In this document: positions 43,218-51,838 of the stretch, piece by piece
How positions within the stretch are numbered: the stretch's first letter is position 1
Layout: each line of letters begins with the position of its first letter
Origin: Sva-07 sp963715825
Lineage (GTDB): Bacteria > Actinomycetota > Acidimicrobiia > Acidimicrobiales > Ilumatobacteraceae
Reading direction: 5' to 3'
NCBI GenBank assembly: GCA_963715825.1
Contig: CAVQSI010000004.1
Coordinates: forward strand, 62,001-126,000
Length of the DNA: 64,000 nucleotides
Translations under genes and position numbers: made by a program
Notes under the pieces: generated by a model
The model's database searches: none
What the model saw: the letters and a program-made list of their open reading frames with translations, nothing else
What the model was told of the DNA's origin: nothing

Positions 43218-44227
43218 CCGGCCTGCCCCCACCGACCGTCGGCGGACCTCCTCCGCCCGGAGCCTTGCCGCCCCCGGGTGTCGGCGTCGTTCCCCCGGCG
43301 GTGCCGGCGCTCCGCGGCATGATCGCGGTCAACGCCGTCTCGAAGTTCTTCGGGTCGGTGGTGGCCGTCAGCGACGTCAGCTTCGCGATCGACGAGGGTG
43401 TCACGGCGCTGCTCGGACCGAACGGCGCAGGCAAGTCGACGCTGTTTCGCATGTTGTGCGGGCTGACGCCACCGTCGCGCGGGACCGTCGACGTGTTGGG
43501 AGCGAACCCGCGCACCGACCGCGACGTCCGCGGACGCGTGTCGCTCGTACCGCAGCAGGACGCACTGTTCGACCATCTCAGCGCGAGCGAGTTCCTCGAG
43601 TTCGCCGCGCGGACGCATGGGGTGATCGATCCCGACGGCGCGGCGCGGCACGCGCTCGAACTCGTCGATCTGACCCATGTCGGCCCGAAGCCGGTCGGGC
43701 AGTTCTCCAAGGGGATGCGCCAGCGGGTGAAGGTGGCCGCTGCGCTGGTCAACGATCCCGAGGTGCTGATCCTCGACGAGCCGCTCACCGGGCTCGACCC
43801 GGTGCAGCGCCGCCACATGATCGCCCTGTTCCACCGCCTCGGCGGCGAGGGGCGCTGCGTGCTCGTGTCGAGCCACGTGCTCGACGAGGTCGCCAAGATC
43901 GGCTCGCGGGTGCTGGTGATCGCCCAGGGCCGGTTGGTCGCGAGCGGCGACTACCGCGATCTGCGCGAGTTGATGGACGACCGTGCGCACCGCATCCGGC
44001 TCGCCGCATCCGACCCGCGCAAGTTGGCCACCGCCCTCGTCGAGCGTGGTCTCGTGAGCGGGCTCTCGATCGACGACCGCAACGTCATGGTCGACACGCT
44101 CGACGTCGACGCGTTCGGTCGCCAGGTGGCAGCGCTCAGCGTCGAACTCGGCGTTCGCCTCACCGAGGTCTCACCGCTCGACGACGACCTCGAGTCCGTG
44201 TTCCGGTACTTGGTGGAGGGTCGATGA
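43214..44227 (+). CDS. ABC transporter ATP-binding protein (second)
   Basis: A 337-residue ATPase with a Pro/Gly-rich N-terminus (about 35 residues; PPPTVGGPPPPGALPPPG) ahead of the cassette. Walker A is GPNGAGKST, signature FSKGMRQRVKVAAAL, Walker B VLILDEPLTGLDP and switch LVSSHVLDEVAKIG. It overlaps both neighbours by 4 bp. The proline-rich lead is unusual for such ATPases and may mediate an interaction. Confidence 0.92.
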   Translation: MTGLPPPTVGGPPPPGALPPPGVGVVPPAVPALRGMIAVNAVSKFFGSVVAVSDVSFAIDEGVTALLGPNGAGKSTLFRMLCGLTPPSRGTVDVLGANPRTDRDVRGRVSLVPQQDALFDHLSASEFLEFAARTHGVIDPDGAARHALELVDLTHVGPKPVGQFSKGMRQRVKVAAALVNDPEVLILDEPLTGLDPVQRRHMIALFHRLGGEGRCVLVSSHVLDEVAKIGSRVLVIAQGRLVASGDYRDLRELMDDRAHRIRLAASDPRKLATALVERGLVSGLSIDDRNVMVDTLDVDAFGRQVAALSVELGVRLTEVSPLDDDLESVFRYLVEGR

Positions 44228-44979
44228 GCATCGCTCCGTCTCCCGATCGAACGAGGCGTCACGTCGCGCCTGGCGCGGCGATGGCGTTGTCGTATCGGGT
44301 CGTGTTGCGTCAGTTGACCAGCCGGTCGCGCATCATCGGGCTGTCGCTGTTGGCGCTGGTGGCGCCGATCTCGGCGTTCGCGCTCGGCAGCGCCGACGCC
44401 TCACTCGACGACTCGGTGCGGTTGATTGCCAGCGTCGGACTGGGCCTGGTGTTGCCGGTGGTTGCGCTCGTGTTCGCCGGGGCCGCGATCGGCGACCTCC
44501 GTGACGACAAGACGCTGGTGTACCTGTGGCTGCGGCCGATGGATCGCTGGCCGATCGTCGTCGGCGCTGCAGCCGCGGCCGGCACCCTCGCCGCACCGAT
44601 CACGATCATCCCGATCGTGCTCGCCGCCGTCCTCACCGGCGCCGGCAACGGCATCGTCGTGGCAACGCTGCTGGCGACCGTGGTGGGCCTCGTCGCCTAC
44701 ATCGCGGTGTTCACCCTGTTCGGTGTCTGGCTCAAGCGTTTCATCGTGTGGGGCCTCGCGTACATCTTGATCTGGGAGGGATTCATCGCCCAGGCAGGCG
44801 CCGGCGTGGCCAGGGTCGCGCTGCGCAAGTACACCCGCTCGATCCTCGTCGACCGCACCGGCGCCGACCTCGACCTCGCCGACTTCTCGCTGGCGATGGC
44901 CGTGATCACCCCGCTCGTCGTTGCTGCTGTCGCCCTCGCGGTCGCCGCCTGGCGCCTCGGCAACCAGGACATCGACTGA
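44224..44979 (+). CDS. ABC-2 type transporter permease (second)
   Basis: A 251-residue permease with six hydrophobic segments. LRDDKTLVYLWLRPMDRWPIVVGA is the family loop after TM2-3. It overlaps the ATPase gene by 4 bp and closes the four-gene exporter unit. The paired cassettes suggest a heteromeric exporter or two closely linked half-systems; the cargo is unknown. Confidence 0.85.
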   Translation: MSIAPSPDRTRRHVAPGAAMALSYRVVLRQLTSRSRIIGLSLLALVAPISAFALGSADASLDDSVRLIASVGLGLVLPVVALVFAGAAIGDLRDDKTLVYLWLRPMDRWPIVVGAAAAAGTLAAPITIIPIVLAAVLTGAGNGIVVATLLATVVGLVAYIAVFTLFGVWLKRFIVWGLAYILIWEGFIAQAGAGVARVALRKYTRSILVDRTGADLDLADFSLAMAVITPLVVAAVALAVAAWRLGNQDID

Positions 44980-45024
44980 CCGTCGCACGGATCGTCCCAC
45001 GGCGCCGGGGCCTAACCTGACGCC

Positions 45025-45939
45025 ATGAGTCGGCGGCTGCGTTTCGGACACCAACTGTCGGCACGGATCGGAGGCGACCCGGTCGCAGCGGCCGTGCGCG
45101 CCGAGGAGCTGGGCTTCGACATCGTGCTGGCCGCCGACCACGTCGGGCCAGGATGGTCGCCGATGCCGACGTTGGCTGCGATTGCCTCGGTGACCGAACG
45201 AATCCGGCTCGGCACACTGGTGCTCAACAACGACATGCGCAACCCGGTGCAGCTCGCGTGGGAGGTCTCGACGATCGATCGGATCTCGGGTGGCCGATTC
45301 GAGTTGGGCCTCGGCGCCGGACACACCCCGAGCGAATACGACGCCACTGGCATCGAACGGTTGGAACCAGCCGTGCGCAAACGGCGACTCGGCGAGAGCG
45401 TCGAGATCATCCGCGACCTGCTCGACGGCAAGGCCGTGGAGCACGACGGCGAGCAGTACCGGATCGACCGCGCCCGGATCGACCCCGCCGAACAGGAACA
45501 CCTTCCGATCCTCGTGGGAGGCAACGGCGCCGAGCTGCTCACCCACGCCGGTCGCCACGCCGACATCGTCGGGCTGCAGGGCTTGGGGCGTACACGTGAG
45601 GACGGCCACAGCCACGAGGTGAAGTGGTCGGTGCACCATCTCGATGAACAGATCCGGCAAGTGCGCGTCGGTGCCGGCGTGCGATTCGACGACGTCGAGT
45701 TCAATGCCATGGTCCAAGTCGTGCAGATCACCGACGATCGCGACGCCGCGTTGGCCAAGGTCGTCGACCGCGTCGACGGGCTGACGATGGACGATGCGAT
45801 GACGACGCCATACCTGCTGATCGGCACCGTCGACGAGATCGTGCTGCACCTGATGACCTGCAACGAGCGGTGGGGCATCAACTACTTCGCCGTGCGCGAA
45901 CTCGACGACTTCGAACCGGTGCTGAAGGCGCTGCGCTGA
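45025..45939 (+). CDS. LLM-class F420-dependent oxidoreductase (TIGR03621-like)
   Basis: A 304-residue luciferase-like enzyme with RLRFGHQLSARIGGDPVA, IVLAADHVGPGWSPMPTLAAIA, IRLGTLVLNNDMRNPVQLAWEV and GGRFELGLGAGHTPSEYDA. This pattern is common in F420-using Actinobacteria. Substrate unknown. ATG at 45025. The 3' end is followed within 20 bp by a long palindrome. Confidence 0.85.
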   Translation: MSRRLRFGHQLSARIGGDPVAAAVRAEELGFDIVLAADHVGPGWSPMPTLAAIASVTERIRLGTLVLNNDMRNPVQLAWEVSTIDRISGGRFELGLGAGHTPSEYDATGIERLEPAVRKRRLGESVEIIRDLLDGKAVEHDGEQYRIDRARIDPAEQEHLPILVGGNGAELLTHAGRHADIVGLQGLGRTREDGHSHEVKWSVHHLDEQIRQVRVGAGVRFDDVEFNAMVQVVQITDDRDAALAKVVDRVDGLTMDDAMTTPYLLIGTVDEIVLHLMTCNERWGINYFAVRELDDFEPVLKALR

Positions 45940-45957
45940 GACCGCAGATCGGGTGTC

Positions 45958-46016
45958 GTGCATTTCTGTGCGGATCTGGTCGCGGCCGTCGCGACCGGAT
46001 CCGCTGAGAACTGCAC
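45958..46016. repeat. 59-bp imperfect palindrome
   Basis: GTGCA...GGATC.GGTCGCG (left arm) is mirrored by CGCGACC.GGATCC...TGCAC around a centre at 45987. Pairing extends, with gaps, to about 45942-46032 (CCGCAGATC / GATGGCCGG). It lies between the LLM gene and a convergent lipoprotein gene. The sequence is unrelated to family A or B. It could be a bidirectional terminator or a separate palindromic element. Confidence 0.6.
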
Positions 46017-46104
46017 CACCCCAGATGGCCGGCCAAGTCCGAGAGCAGGTTGACGCGAGCGGGCTGAGCTACTGGATACGCGGAGGCTTCTGACCGCCCG
46101 ACCG

Positions 46105-46653
46105 TCACCCCGGATAGAGCGACACGCTGACGAACGAGGTGCCCTCGACATCCGGGTTGGAGGTCATCCCTGCGGCCATCGCAAGGCCGGGCTTGCTGGC
46201 CTGGAGTACCCAGCTGCTCGGGCCTTCGGTGGCCGAGTCGACGGTGAATCCGGCCGCTTCGACCTCGGCGCGGTACGCAGCGTAGAGGTCGGCCGGTGGG
46301 CTGTCGGCCGTGCCGTCGATGGTGGGCGATCCATTCGTGACGATCCCGAGTTCGATGGTCATACCGGCCGGAATCGGCATGTCGGCCGGCCACGCCGATG
46401 GCGCTGCGCCATCGACGCGTTCGTCGACCATGTCGTCGAGGTCGACGCCGCCGTCGTCGATCACCTCGTCGATGACGTCCTGTGCGACCTCCCCGGCTTC
46501 GGTGCCGTCGTCGACATCGAGCGCAGCGCTCGCGTCATCATCGGCAGACTCGTCGGCGCTGTCTGACGAGTTCCCGTCGCTCCCTCCACACGAGGCAACG
46601 ACGATGGCCAAGGCGGCGATGGCGGTCAGTGAACGAGGTCGTGGTCGGATCAT
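46105..46653 (-). CDS. acidic lipoprotein, paralogue of the one at 30310
   Basis: A 182-residue predicted lipoprotein: MIRPRPRSLTAIAAL with lipobox VVASC (Cys22), then a Ser/Asp/Glu-rich stretch (about 25-80). The C-terminal domain begins WPADMPIPAGMT and contains an AYRAEVEAAGFTVD-like helix, ending SFVSVSLYPG. Same architecture and C-terminal motif as the protein at 30310. Function unknown. ATG at 46653; 60 bp downstream of the reductase gene on the same strand. Confidence 0.7.
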   Translation of the reverse strand: MIRPRPRSLTAIAALAIVVASCGGSDGNSSDSADESADDDASAALDVDDGTEAGEVAQDVIDEVIDDGGVDLDDMVDERVDGAAPSAWPADMPIPAGMTIELGIVTNGSPTIDGTADSPPADLYAAYRAEVEAAGFTVDSATEGPSSWVLQASKPGLAMAAGMTSNPDVEGTSFVSVSLYPG

Positions 46654-46713
46654 GACGCCATCATCGCCACGGGCTGGGTGAGCGGGAAGGAGTAATTCCT
46701 ACTCGTCGGTGTT

Positions 46714-47940
46714 TCAGGCGGCGGCGCGGGTCTTGCGCAGGATCGGGTCCGCCAGGCCGAGCGTCTTGTCGGCGAGCGTCATCACCCTCCCTGCGGCACC
46801 TGGTGTGGTGTTGTCGACCAGGTTGCCCATCACGGCGAGCGTGATGTTGGCGATCGCGTCGGTGCTCACCGACAGCCGAAGACCCGGCTTGAGGATCCAC
46901 GGATGGCCGATCAGGAACGAGAAACGCCGACCGGTTCGCAGGAACGAGTCGAAGCGTTCGCCGACGAGCTCGTCGTAGCGAACGGGAGCTGTCGCCGGGT
47001 TCTCGAGGAACAGGTCGGCCGCGAGCATCCCGGACTCGAGTCCGTAGTCGATGCCTTCGCCGTTCATCGGGTTGACGAGGCCGGCCGCGTCGCCGATCGC
47101 GACCCACCCTGGTCCGTGTCGGCGCTGCGTCGACATCGGCAGCCGCCACGCCCGAGGGCGTTCCAGGTTCGGGCCGAGATCCCAATCGTCCTGGACCAGG
47201 TGGCGGTACGCCTCGAGCAGCGTGTTGAGGTTGAGCTTCTTGAAGCCCTTCATCGTCGACAGCGCGCCCACGCCGATGTTGACCGTGCCGTCGCCGGCGG
47301 GGAACATCCAGCCATAGCCGGGGATGGCGGTGCCGCGCTCGTCTTTCAACGACAGGCACGCCTCGAGATGCGCGTCGGTGTGTCGCGGCGTCGCCGCGTA
47401 GGTGCGGATCGCCAGCCCGAACGGTTCGTCGGGCACGCGCTCGGCACCGAGCTTGCGGGCCACTGCGCCCTGCGCGCCGGCGGCGATCACGGTGAGGTCG
47501 GCGTCGATCCGGTTGCCGTTCGCTTCGACACCCGTGACGCGTCCGTCGTCGTCGATCAGCGGAGTCGCCTCGGTCTCGAAGCGGATCTCGGCGCCGGCCT
47601 CGACGGCGGCGTCCATCAGCGCAGCGTCGAGCCGACGACGTGGCCACACGGCGCCGTGGTTCGGGAAGCGGTCGGTGGTCGGCCAGTCGAGTTCGCGCAC
47701 CTGCTTGCCGGCGATCATCCGCAGGCCGCGGATGTGATGGGCGTCGTCGAGGGGGATCTTCAGTTCGTTCAACGCGCCGACGGCCCGCGGGGTCAGGCCG
47801 TCGCCGCACACCTTGTCGCGTCCGTGCAGGCCCTTCTCGAACACGACGACGTTGGCACCGGAGCGGGCGGCCTGGATCGCCGTTGCCGCGCCGGCAGGAC
47901 CGGCACCGATCACCGCGATGTCGACTCGTTGCGAACTCAC
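46714..47940 (-). CDS. FAD-dependent geranylgeranyl reductase family protein (MenJ-like)
   Basis: A 408-residue flavoprotein. The FAD loop is VIGAGPAGAATAIQAARSG, with GRDKVCGDGLTPRAVGALN (the family signature with its Cys-Gly-Asp), and GYGWMFPAGDGTVNIGVG and WVAIGDAAGLVNPMNGEGIDYG follow. Members reduce isoprenoid side chains, such as one double bond of menaquinone in mycobacteria; that role is plausible here but not shown. GTG start at 47940. Divergent from the aminotransferase at 48153 across a family A repeat. Confidence 0.88.
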   Translation of the reverse strand: MSSQRVDIAVIGAGPAGAATAIQAARSGANVVVFEKGLHGRDKVCGDGLTPRAVGALNELKIPLDDAHHIRGLRMIAGKQVRELDWPTTDRFPNHGAVWPRRRLDAALMDAAVEAGAEIRFETEATPLIDDDGRVTGVEANGNRIDADLTVIAAGAQGAVARKLGAERVPDEPFGLAIRTYAATPRHTDAHLEACLSLKDERGTAIPGYGWMFPAGDGTVNIGVGALSTMKGFKKLNLNTLLEAYRHLVQDDWDLGPNLERPRAWRLPMSTQRRHGPGWVAIGDAAGLVNPMNGEGIDYGLESGMLAADLFLENPATAPVRYDELVGERFDSFLRTGRRFSFLIGHPWILKPGLRLSVSTDAIANITLAVMGNLVDNTTPGAAGRVMTLADKTLGLADPILRKTRAAA

Positions 47941-48029
47941 GTATCCACGCTGCCGGAATCCGGCAGGAAAAGCACCGTCGAGCGCCCGAAGTCACCCTGC
48001 CTCCCCACCAGCGCCAGCCCCGCCACAAC

Positions 48030-48085
48030 CACGTTCGTGCTGCATTCTGCGCGGAACGGGTCACCCGAAGTTGCGCACAAACGGG
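48030..48085 (-). repeat. 56-bp palindromic repeat, copy 4 (family A)
   Basis: Minus orientation (GGGTCACC core on the + strand). It opens CACGTTCGTGCTGCA and closes TTGCGCACAAACGGG. It lies in the 212-bp divergent gap between the reductase and aminotransferase genes. One substitution in the opening end (TTCG) distinguishes it from the others. Confidence 0.8.
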
Positions 48086-48152
48086 TGGTGGGAACCGACA
48101 GGGGTGCGCTGACAGCACGAGGCACCTGTTGCGACAGTGCGACAATTCGGAG

Positions 48153-49448
48153 ATGTCCACGAACGACGAAATCGATCGGCTCACCCGGCACCTGGTCCGC
48201 TACGGCGCGAACTTCTCGCCGTTCGTCGCCGAGCGTGCGTCCGGAGCGTTCGTCGAGGATGCGTCGGGGCGCCGCGTGCTCGACTTCACCAGCGGCCAGA
48301 TGAGCGCCGTGCTCGGGCACTCCCACCCCGAGATCGTGGAGGTCGTGACCGACATGATCGGGCGCCTCGACCATCTCTTCTCGGGAATGCTGTCGCGTCC
48401 GGTGATCGACCTCGCCGAGGTGCTGTCGGGCCTCGCACCGGGATTGAACAAGGTGTTGCTGCTCACGACCGGCGCCGAGTCGAACGAAGCGGCCTTGCGC
48501 ATGGCCAAGATGGTCACCGGCGGCTGGGAGGTCGTCGGGTTTGCGCAGAGTTGGCACGGCATGACCGGTGCCGCAGCGGCCGCCACGTACTCGGCGGGTC
48601 GGCGCGGACACGGCCCGGCGCCGGCCGGATCGATGGCGGTGTTCGCCCCGAACAGCTATCGGCCTCGGTTCACCCACGCCGACGGCAGCCTCGATTGGCT
48701 CACCGAACTCGATGACGCCTTCGACCTGATCGACCGCCAGAGTGCCGGCGCACCGGCGGCGTTCATCGCGGAGCCGATCCTGTCGTCCGGCGGCATCCTC
48801 GAACTCCCGCTCGGCTACCTCTCGGCCCTGCAGGAGCGCTGTCATCAGCGTGGGATGTTGTTGATCCTCGACGAAGCCCAGACCGGGATGGGGCGAACCG
48901 GTTCGATGTTCGCGTTCGAACGCGACGACATCACGCCCGACTTCCTCACGTTGTCGAAGACGCTCGGAGCCGGCCTGCCGCTGGCGGCCATGCTGACCAC
49001 CGACGCCATCGAACAACAGGCGCACGAACGTGGCTTCCTCTTCTACACGACCCATGTGTCCGACCCGCTCCCCGCGGCGATCGGTCTGAAGGTGGTCGAG
49101 TTGGTGGTGCGTGAACAACTCGCTGAACGAGCCGCTGCAGCCGGCGCGAGGCTGCTGGCCGGGCTCGGCGAACTGCGCGACCGATACGACTGCGTCGGTG
49201 ACGTGCGTGGCCGCGGTTTGCTCGTGGGGATGGAGATCGTTGCCGACAAGGAATCGAAGAAGCCCAGCCCGGACGTCGGTGCGGCGATCACACGGCGCTG
49301 CATGGAGCTCGGCCTGTCGATGAACATCGTCGACCTGCGAGGAATGGGCGGCGTGTTCCGCATCGCCCCGCCGCTCACCATCACCGACGACGAACTCGAC
49401 CTGGGCGTGTCGATGCTCGACCAGGCGATCGCCGACGTCGCCGGCTGA
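48153..49448 (+). CDS. class III aminotransferase (dialkylglycine-decarboxylase-like)
   Basis: A 431-residue PLP enzyme: NFSPFVAERASGAFVEDASG, TTGAESNEAALRMAKM, SWHGMTGAAAAATY, LILDEAQTGMGRTGSMFAFE and TLSKTLGAGLPLAAML with the PLP Lys. The arrangement matches 2,2-dialkylglycine decarboxylase and related acetylornithine-type enzymes. Substrate unknown. ATG at 48153 with CGGAGATG upstream. Confidence 0.88.
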   Translation: MSTNDEIDRLTRHLVRYGANFSPFVAERASGAFVEDASGRRVLDFTSGQMSAVLGHSHPEIVEVVTDMIGRLDHLFSGMLSRPVIDLAEVLSGLAPGLNKVLLLTTGAESNEAALRMAKMVTGGWEVVGFAQSWHGMTGAAAAATYSAGRRGHGPAPAGSMAVFAPNSYRPRFTHADGSLDWLTELDDAFDLIDRQSAGAPAAFIAEPILSSGGILELPLGYLSALQERCHQRGMLLILDEAQTGMGRTGSMFAFERDDITPDFLTLSKTLGAGLPLAAMLTTDAIEQQAHERGFLFYTTHVSDPLPAAIGLKVVELVVREQLAERAAAAGARLLAGLGELRDRYDCVGDVRGRGLLVGMEIVADKESKKPSPDVGAAITRRCMELGLSMNIVDLRGMGGVFRIAPPLTITDDELDLGVSMLDQAIADVAG

Positions 49449-49472
49449 ACCCAGGCGACTCCACACCCCCCG

Positions 49473-49528
49473 GACGTTTGCGTGCCGATTTCGGTGACCC
49501 GTCCCACCCGAAGTTGCGCGCAGACGTG
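49473..49528 (+). repeat. 56-bp palindromic repeat, copy 5 (family A)
   Basis: Plus orientation: GACGTTTGCGTGCCG opens it, GGTGACCCG is the core and TTGCGCGCAGACGTG closes it. It lies between the aminotransferase stop and the unknown gene at 49557. Confidence 0.8.
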
Positions 49529-49556
49529 GTGGGGCCGGAGGACGTAACGTGGTCTC

Positions 49557-50177
49557 GTGGCCGACGGCGTCGATCTCCACTGGATCCCGCTCGGCGCGGG
49601 AGCCGGCGGGGCGCTCGTGCGTTGGAGCGGACGCGGCTACGAGGCGGTGGCCGCGACGGTCGGTCGCCGCCGGCGCCAGGCGCTGTTCCACTCGGCGCTC
49701 GAGGTGCGACTCGCCGGCGCCACGACCGTGATCGAGATGACCCCGGTGTGGCTCACCCGTGGCGAGCGTGGCGTGGTCGGCGAGGGTCCGGTCGGCCTCC
49801 GCGGTCTGGGTCGCTGGCGGGTGTTCCGCTACGAGGTACGACGGTGGACGGGCGGGTCGATCCCCGACCTCGCCGAGGCGATCGGCGGTCCGGTGCCCGC
49901 GAGCGTCGACGCCGCAGTGGCCGAGCGCATTCTCGAACTGGTTCCTCAGGTCCCGCTGGCCACGTGGGGCCGCGACGAGTTGGGCACCGGCGACATGTGG
50001 AACTCGAACTCGGTCGTGTCGTGGTTGCTGTCGAGCGCGGGTCTCGCGCTCGACGAGATGCGTCCCCCTCGCGGCGGTCGAGCGCCGGGCTGGGACGCCG
50101 GGATCGTCGCGGCGTTGCGTTCACCGGTCGCACCGGGGGATCGGCCGGCGTCGCCTGCGGCGGGGTCCGCCACGTAG
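49557..50177 (+). CDS. uncharacterised protein with N-S-N-S-V motif
   Basis: A 206-residue protein that I do not recognise. It opens MADGVDLHWIPLGAGAGGALVRWSG and holds a conserved-looking segment GTGDMWNSNSVVSWLLSSAGL near residue 150, reminiscent of permuted papain-like (NlpC/LRAT-type) families, where a Ser or Cys follows Asn. No catalytic Cys is present at that place; Ser might substitute. The function is unknown and the comparison is weak. GTG start; it ends 9 bp before the CmcJ-like gene. Confidence 0.6.
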   Translation: MADGVDLHWIPLGAGAGGALVRWSGRGYEAVAATVGRRRRQALFHSALEVRLAGATTVIEMTPVWLTRGERGVVGEGPVGLRGLGRWRVFRYEVRRWTGGSIPDLAEAIGGPVPASVDAAVAERILELVPQVPLATWGRDELGTGDMWNSNSVVSWLLSSAGLALDEMRPPRGGRAPGWDAGIVAALRSPVAPGDRPASPAAGSAT

Positions 50178-50186
50178 CGTTGGCCC

Positions 50187-51029
50187 ATGGCCGACCCGCT
50201 GCTCGCTCCCGCCGACGTGTTCTGTCGCTCGACGCTGAACTTCGCATCGCGCAGCGGCGAGTTCGTCGCCGAGCCCACCGAGATCGACATCCTCGACGGC
50301 CGCACGGCCGACCTTCCGGGGTGGGACGACTGCGGCTTCGAGCTGATGCCGCACTCGTCCGCCGTCTCCGGATGGGGCGACGACGACGAACTCGCCGACA
50401 TCCATCACCGCGAGATGGAAGCGCTCGCTCGACGGCTGACGGGGTGCGACGTCGCGCTCGTGTCGAACCACATCAAGCGTGGGCCCGAGCACGCGAAGCT
50501 CCATGAGGACCTGGCGCCGATCGCGTTCGTGCACTCCGACTTCGCCGCCGGCTACGACCACCTCGTGCGCCAGTCGTATCTGGACCCCGAACGTGAGGGG
50601 ACGTTGCGAGCACTCGAACGCAACGGTGTCACCGGAGCCGACGTCGTCGACGCCTCCCGACTCGTGATCCTGCAGTTCTGGCGCAACATCGGCGAGGCGA
50701 AGATGGACTTCCCGATCGGCTTCTGCGACATCCGCACCGTCACACCGGCCGACGGACGTCCGATCCCGGTCAACGACTACGCCGGCTCCGGCGTCGACTT
50801 CGAAGCCCTCGCGGTGCTGGCGCCCACCGAGACGGCGCCGTACCGCTGGTACGCCTTCCCCGAACTCGGCCACGACGAAGTGGTCGCATTCCGCACCTAT
50901 GACACCGAGCGGGTCGAGCGCGGCGAGACCTGGTTCACCCCGCACTCCGCGTTCCGCGACCCCGACGTCCGGATCGGGCACCCCGCCCGTTCGAGCATCG
51001 AGCTGCGAGCGATCTGCCTGTACCGCTAG
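50187..51029 (+). CDS. CmcJ/NvfI-like oxygenase
   Basis: A 280-residue protein of the CmcJ/NvfI (GA4-desaturase-like) family of non-heme iron enzymes. Visible features are PIAFVHSDFAAGYDHLVR (His and Asp of a metal site), RLVILQFWRNIGEAKMDFPIGFCD, RWYAFPELGHDEVVAFRTYD and a C-terminal TPHSAFRDPD...RSSIELRAICLYR (conserved distal His and Arg). The substrate is unknown. ATG at 50187, 9 bp after the previous gene, so probably co-transcribed. Confidence 0.8.
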   Translation: MADPLLAPADVFCRSTLNFASRSGEFVAEPTEIDILDGRTADLPGWDDCGFELMPHSSAVSGWGDDDELADIHHREMEALARRLTGCDVALVSNHIKRGPEHAKLHEDLAPIAFVHSDFAAGYDHLVRQSYLDPEREGTLRALERNGVTGADVVDASRLVILQFWRNIGEAKMDFPIGFCDIRTVTPADGRPIPVNDYAGSGVDFEALAVLAPTETAPYRWYAFPELGHDEVVAFRTYDTERVERGETWFTPHSAFRDPDVRIGHPARSSIELRAICLYR

Positions 51030-51039
51030 CAATCGGCGT

Positions 51040-51720
51040 CTACTCGTCGCCGAGCAGTGTTCGGCCGAGTTCGGCCATCGTGTCGAACGTGATCGCTCCG
51101 GTGGCGGCGAGTTCGTCGCTCGGGGTGAGACCGCCGGCGAAGCCGTAGCAGGTCATTCCCGCCGCGGCGGCCGCGCTGGCGCCGTTGACGCTGTCCTCGA
51201 CCACCACGCACCGACCGGCGTCGACACCCATCGCCGCAGCGGCGTGCAGGAACAGGTCCGGCCAGGGCTTGCCGCGCTCGACCTCCGACGCCGAGTACAC
51301 ACGACCGTGGAACAGCGGCATCAGCCCGGTGAGACCGAGCGTGAGCTCCATCTTGCGGTGGCTTCCGCTCGAGGCGACGCACGTCGCAACGCCGCGACGA
51401 TGCAAGGCCTCGACCAGCGGGCGGACACCGTCGACGGGCTGCAGTTCGGCGTGGAACGCAGCGACGATCTCATCGCTCGAGCGACGGTCGAACTCGGCGG
51501 TGAGATCGGCGCCGAGGTGTCGTTCGATCTCAGCCAGCATCGCCTCGCTGGATCCGCCCACGAACCGTCGCACCACCTCCTCGACGCTGATCGGCCATCC
51601 CATCTCGGTGAGCATGCGGGCTTCCACGACGACGGTGAGGCGTTCGCTGTCGACCAGCACGCCATCGCAGTCGAAGATCACCAGACCGAGGTCGGCGATG
51701 GCGTCGGCGCCGGAATTCAC
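51040..51720 (-). CDS. HAD-IA hydrolase (beta-phosphoglucomutase-like)
   Basis: A 226-residue phosphatase. Motif I is VIFDCDGVLVDSERL with both Asp, motif II is CVASSGSHRKME, and the later motifs are ERGKPWPDLFLHAA and CVVVEDSVNGASAAAAAGM. Likely acts on a phosphorylated sugar or similar small compound. The GTG start at 51720 (VNSGADAI) is the first sensible one; the open frame upstream is antisense to the SDR gene. Convergent with the CmcJ-like gene, 10 bp away. Confidence 0.88.
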   Translation of the reverse strand: MNSGADAIADLGLVIFDCDGVLVDSERLTVVVEARMLTEMGWPISVEEVVRRFVGGSSEAMLAEIERHLGADLTAEFDRRSSDEIVAAFHAELQPVDGVRPLVEALHRRGVATCVASSGSHRKMELTLGLTGLMPLFHGRVYSASEVERGKPWPDLFLHAAAAMGVDAGRCVVVEDSVNGASAAAAAGMTCYGFAGGLTPSDELAATGAITFDTMAELGRTLLGDE

Positions 51721-51838
51721 CGACAGATCCTGCCACGGCGATCTCCGATGCCGAGCGCAACTCGGGCGCTGGGTACGTTCGGCGCCACGGTGACAGCGGG
51801 ACTCAGCACCGCGTGCCATCCACGACGAAGGGAACGAG

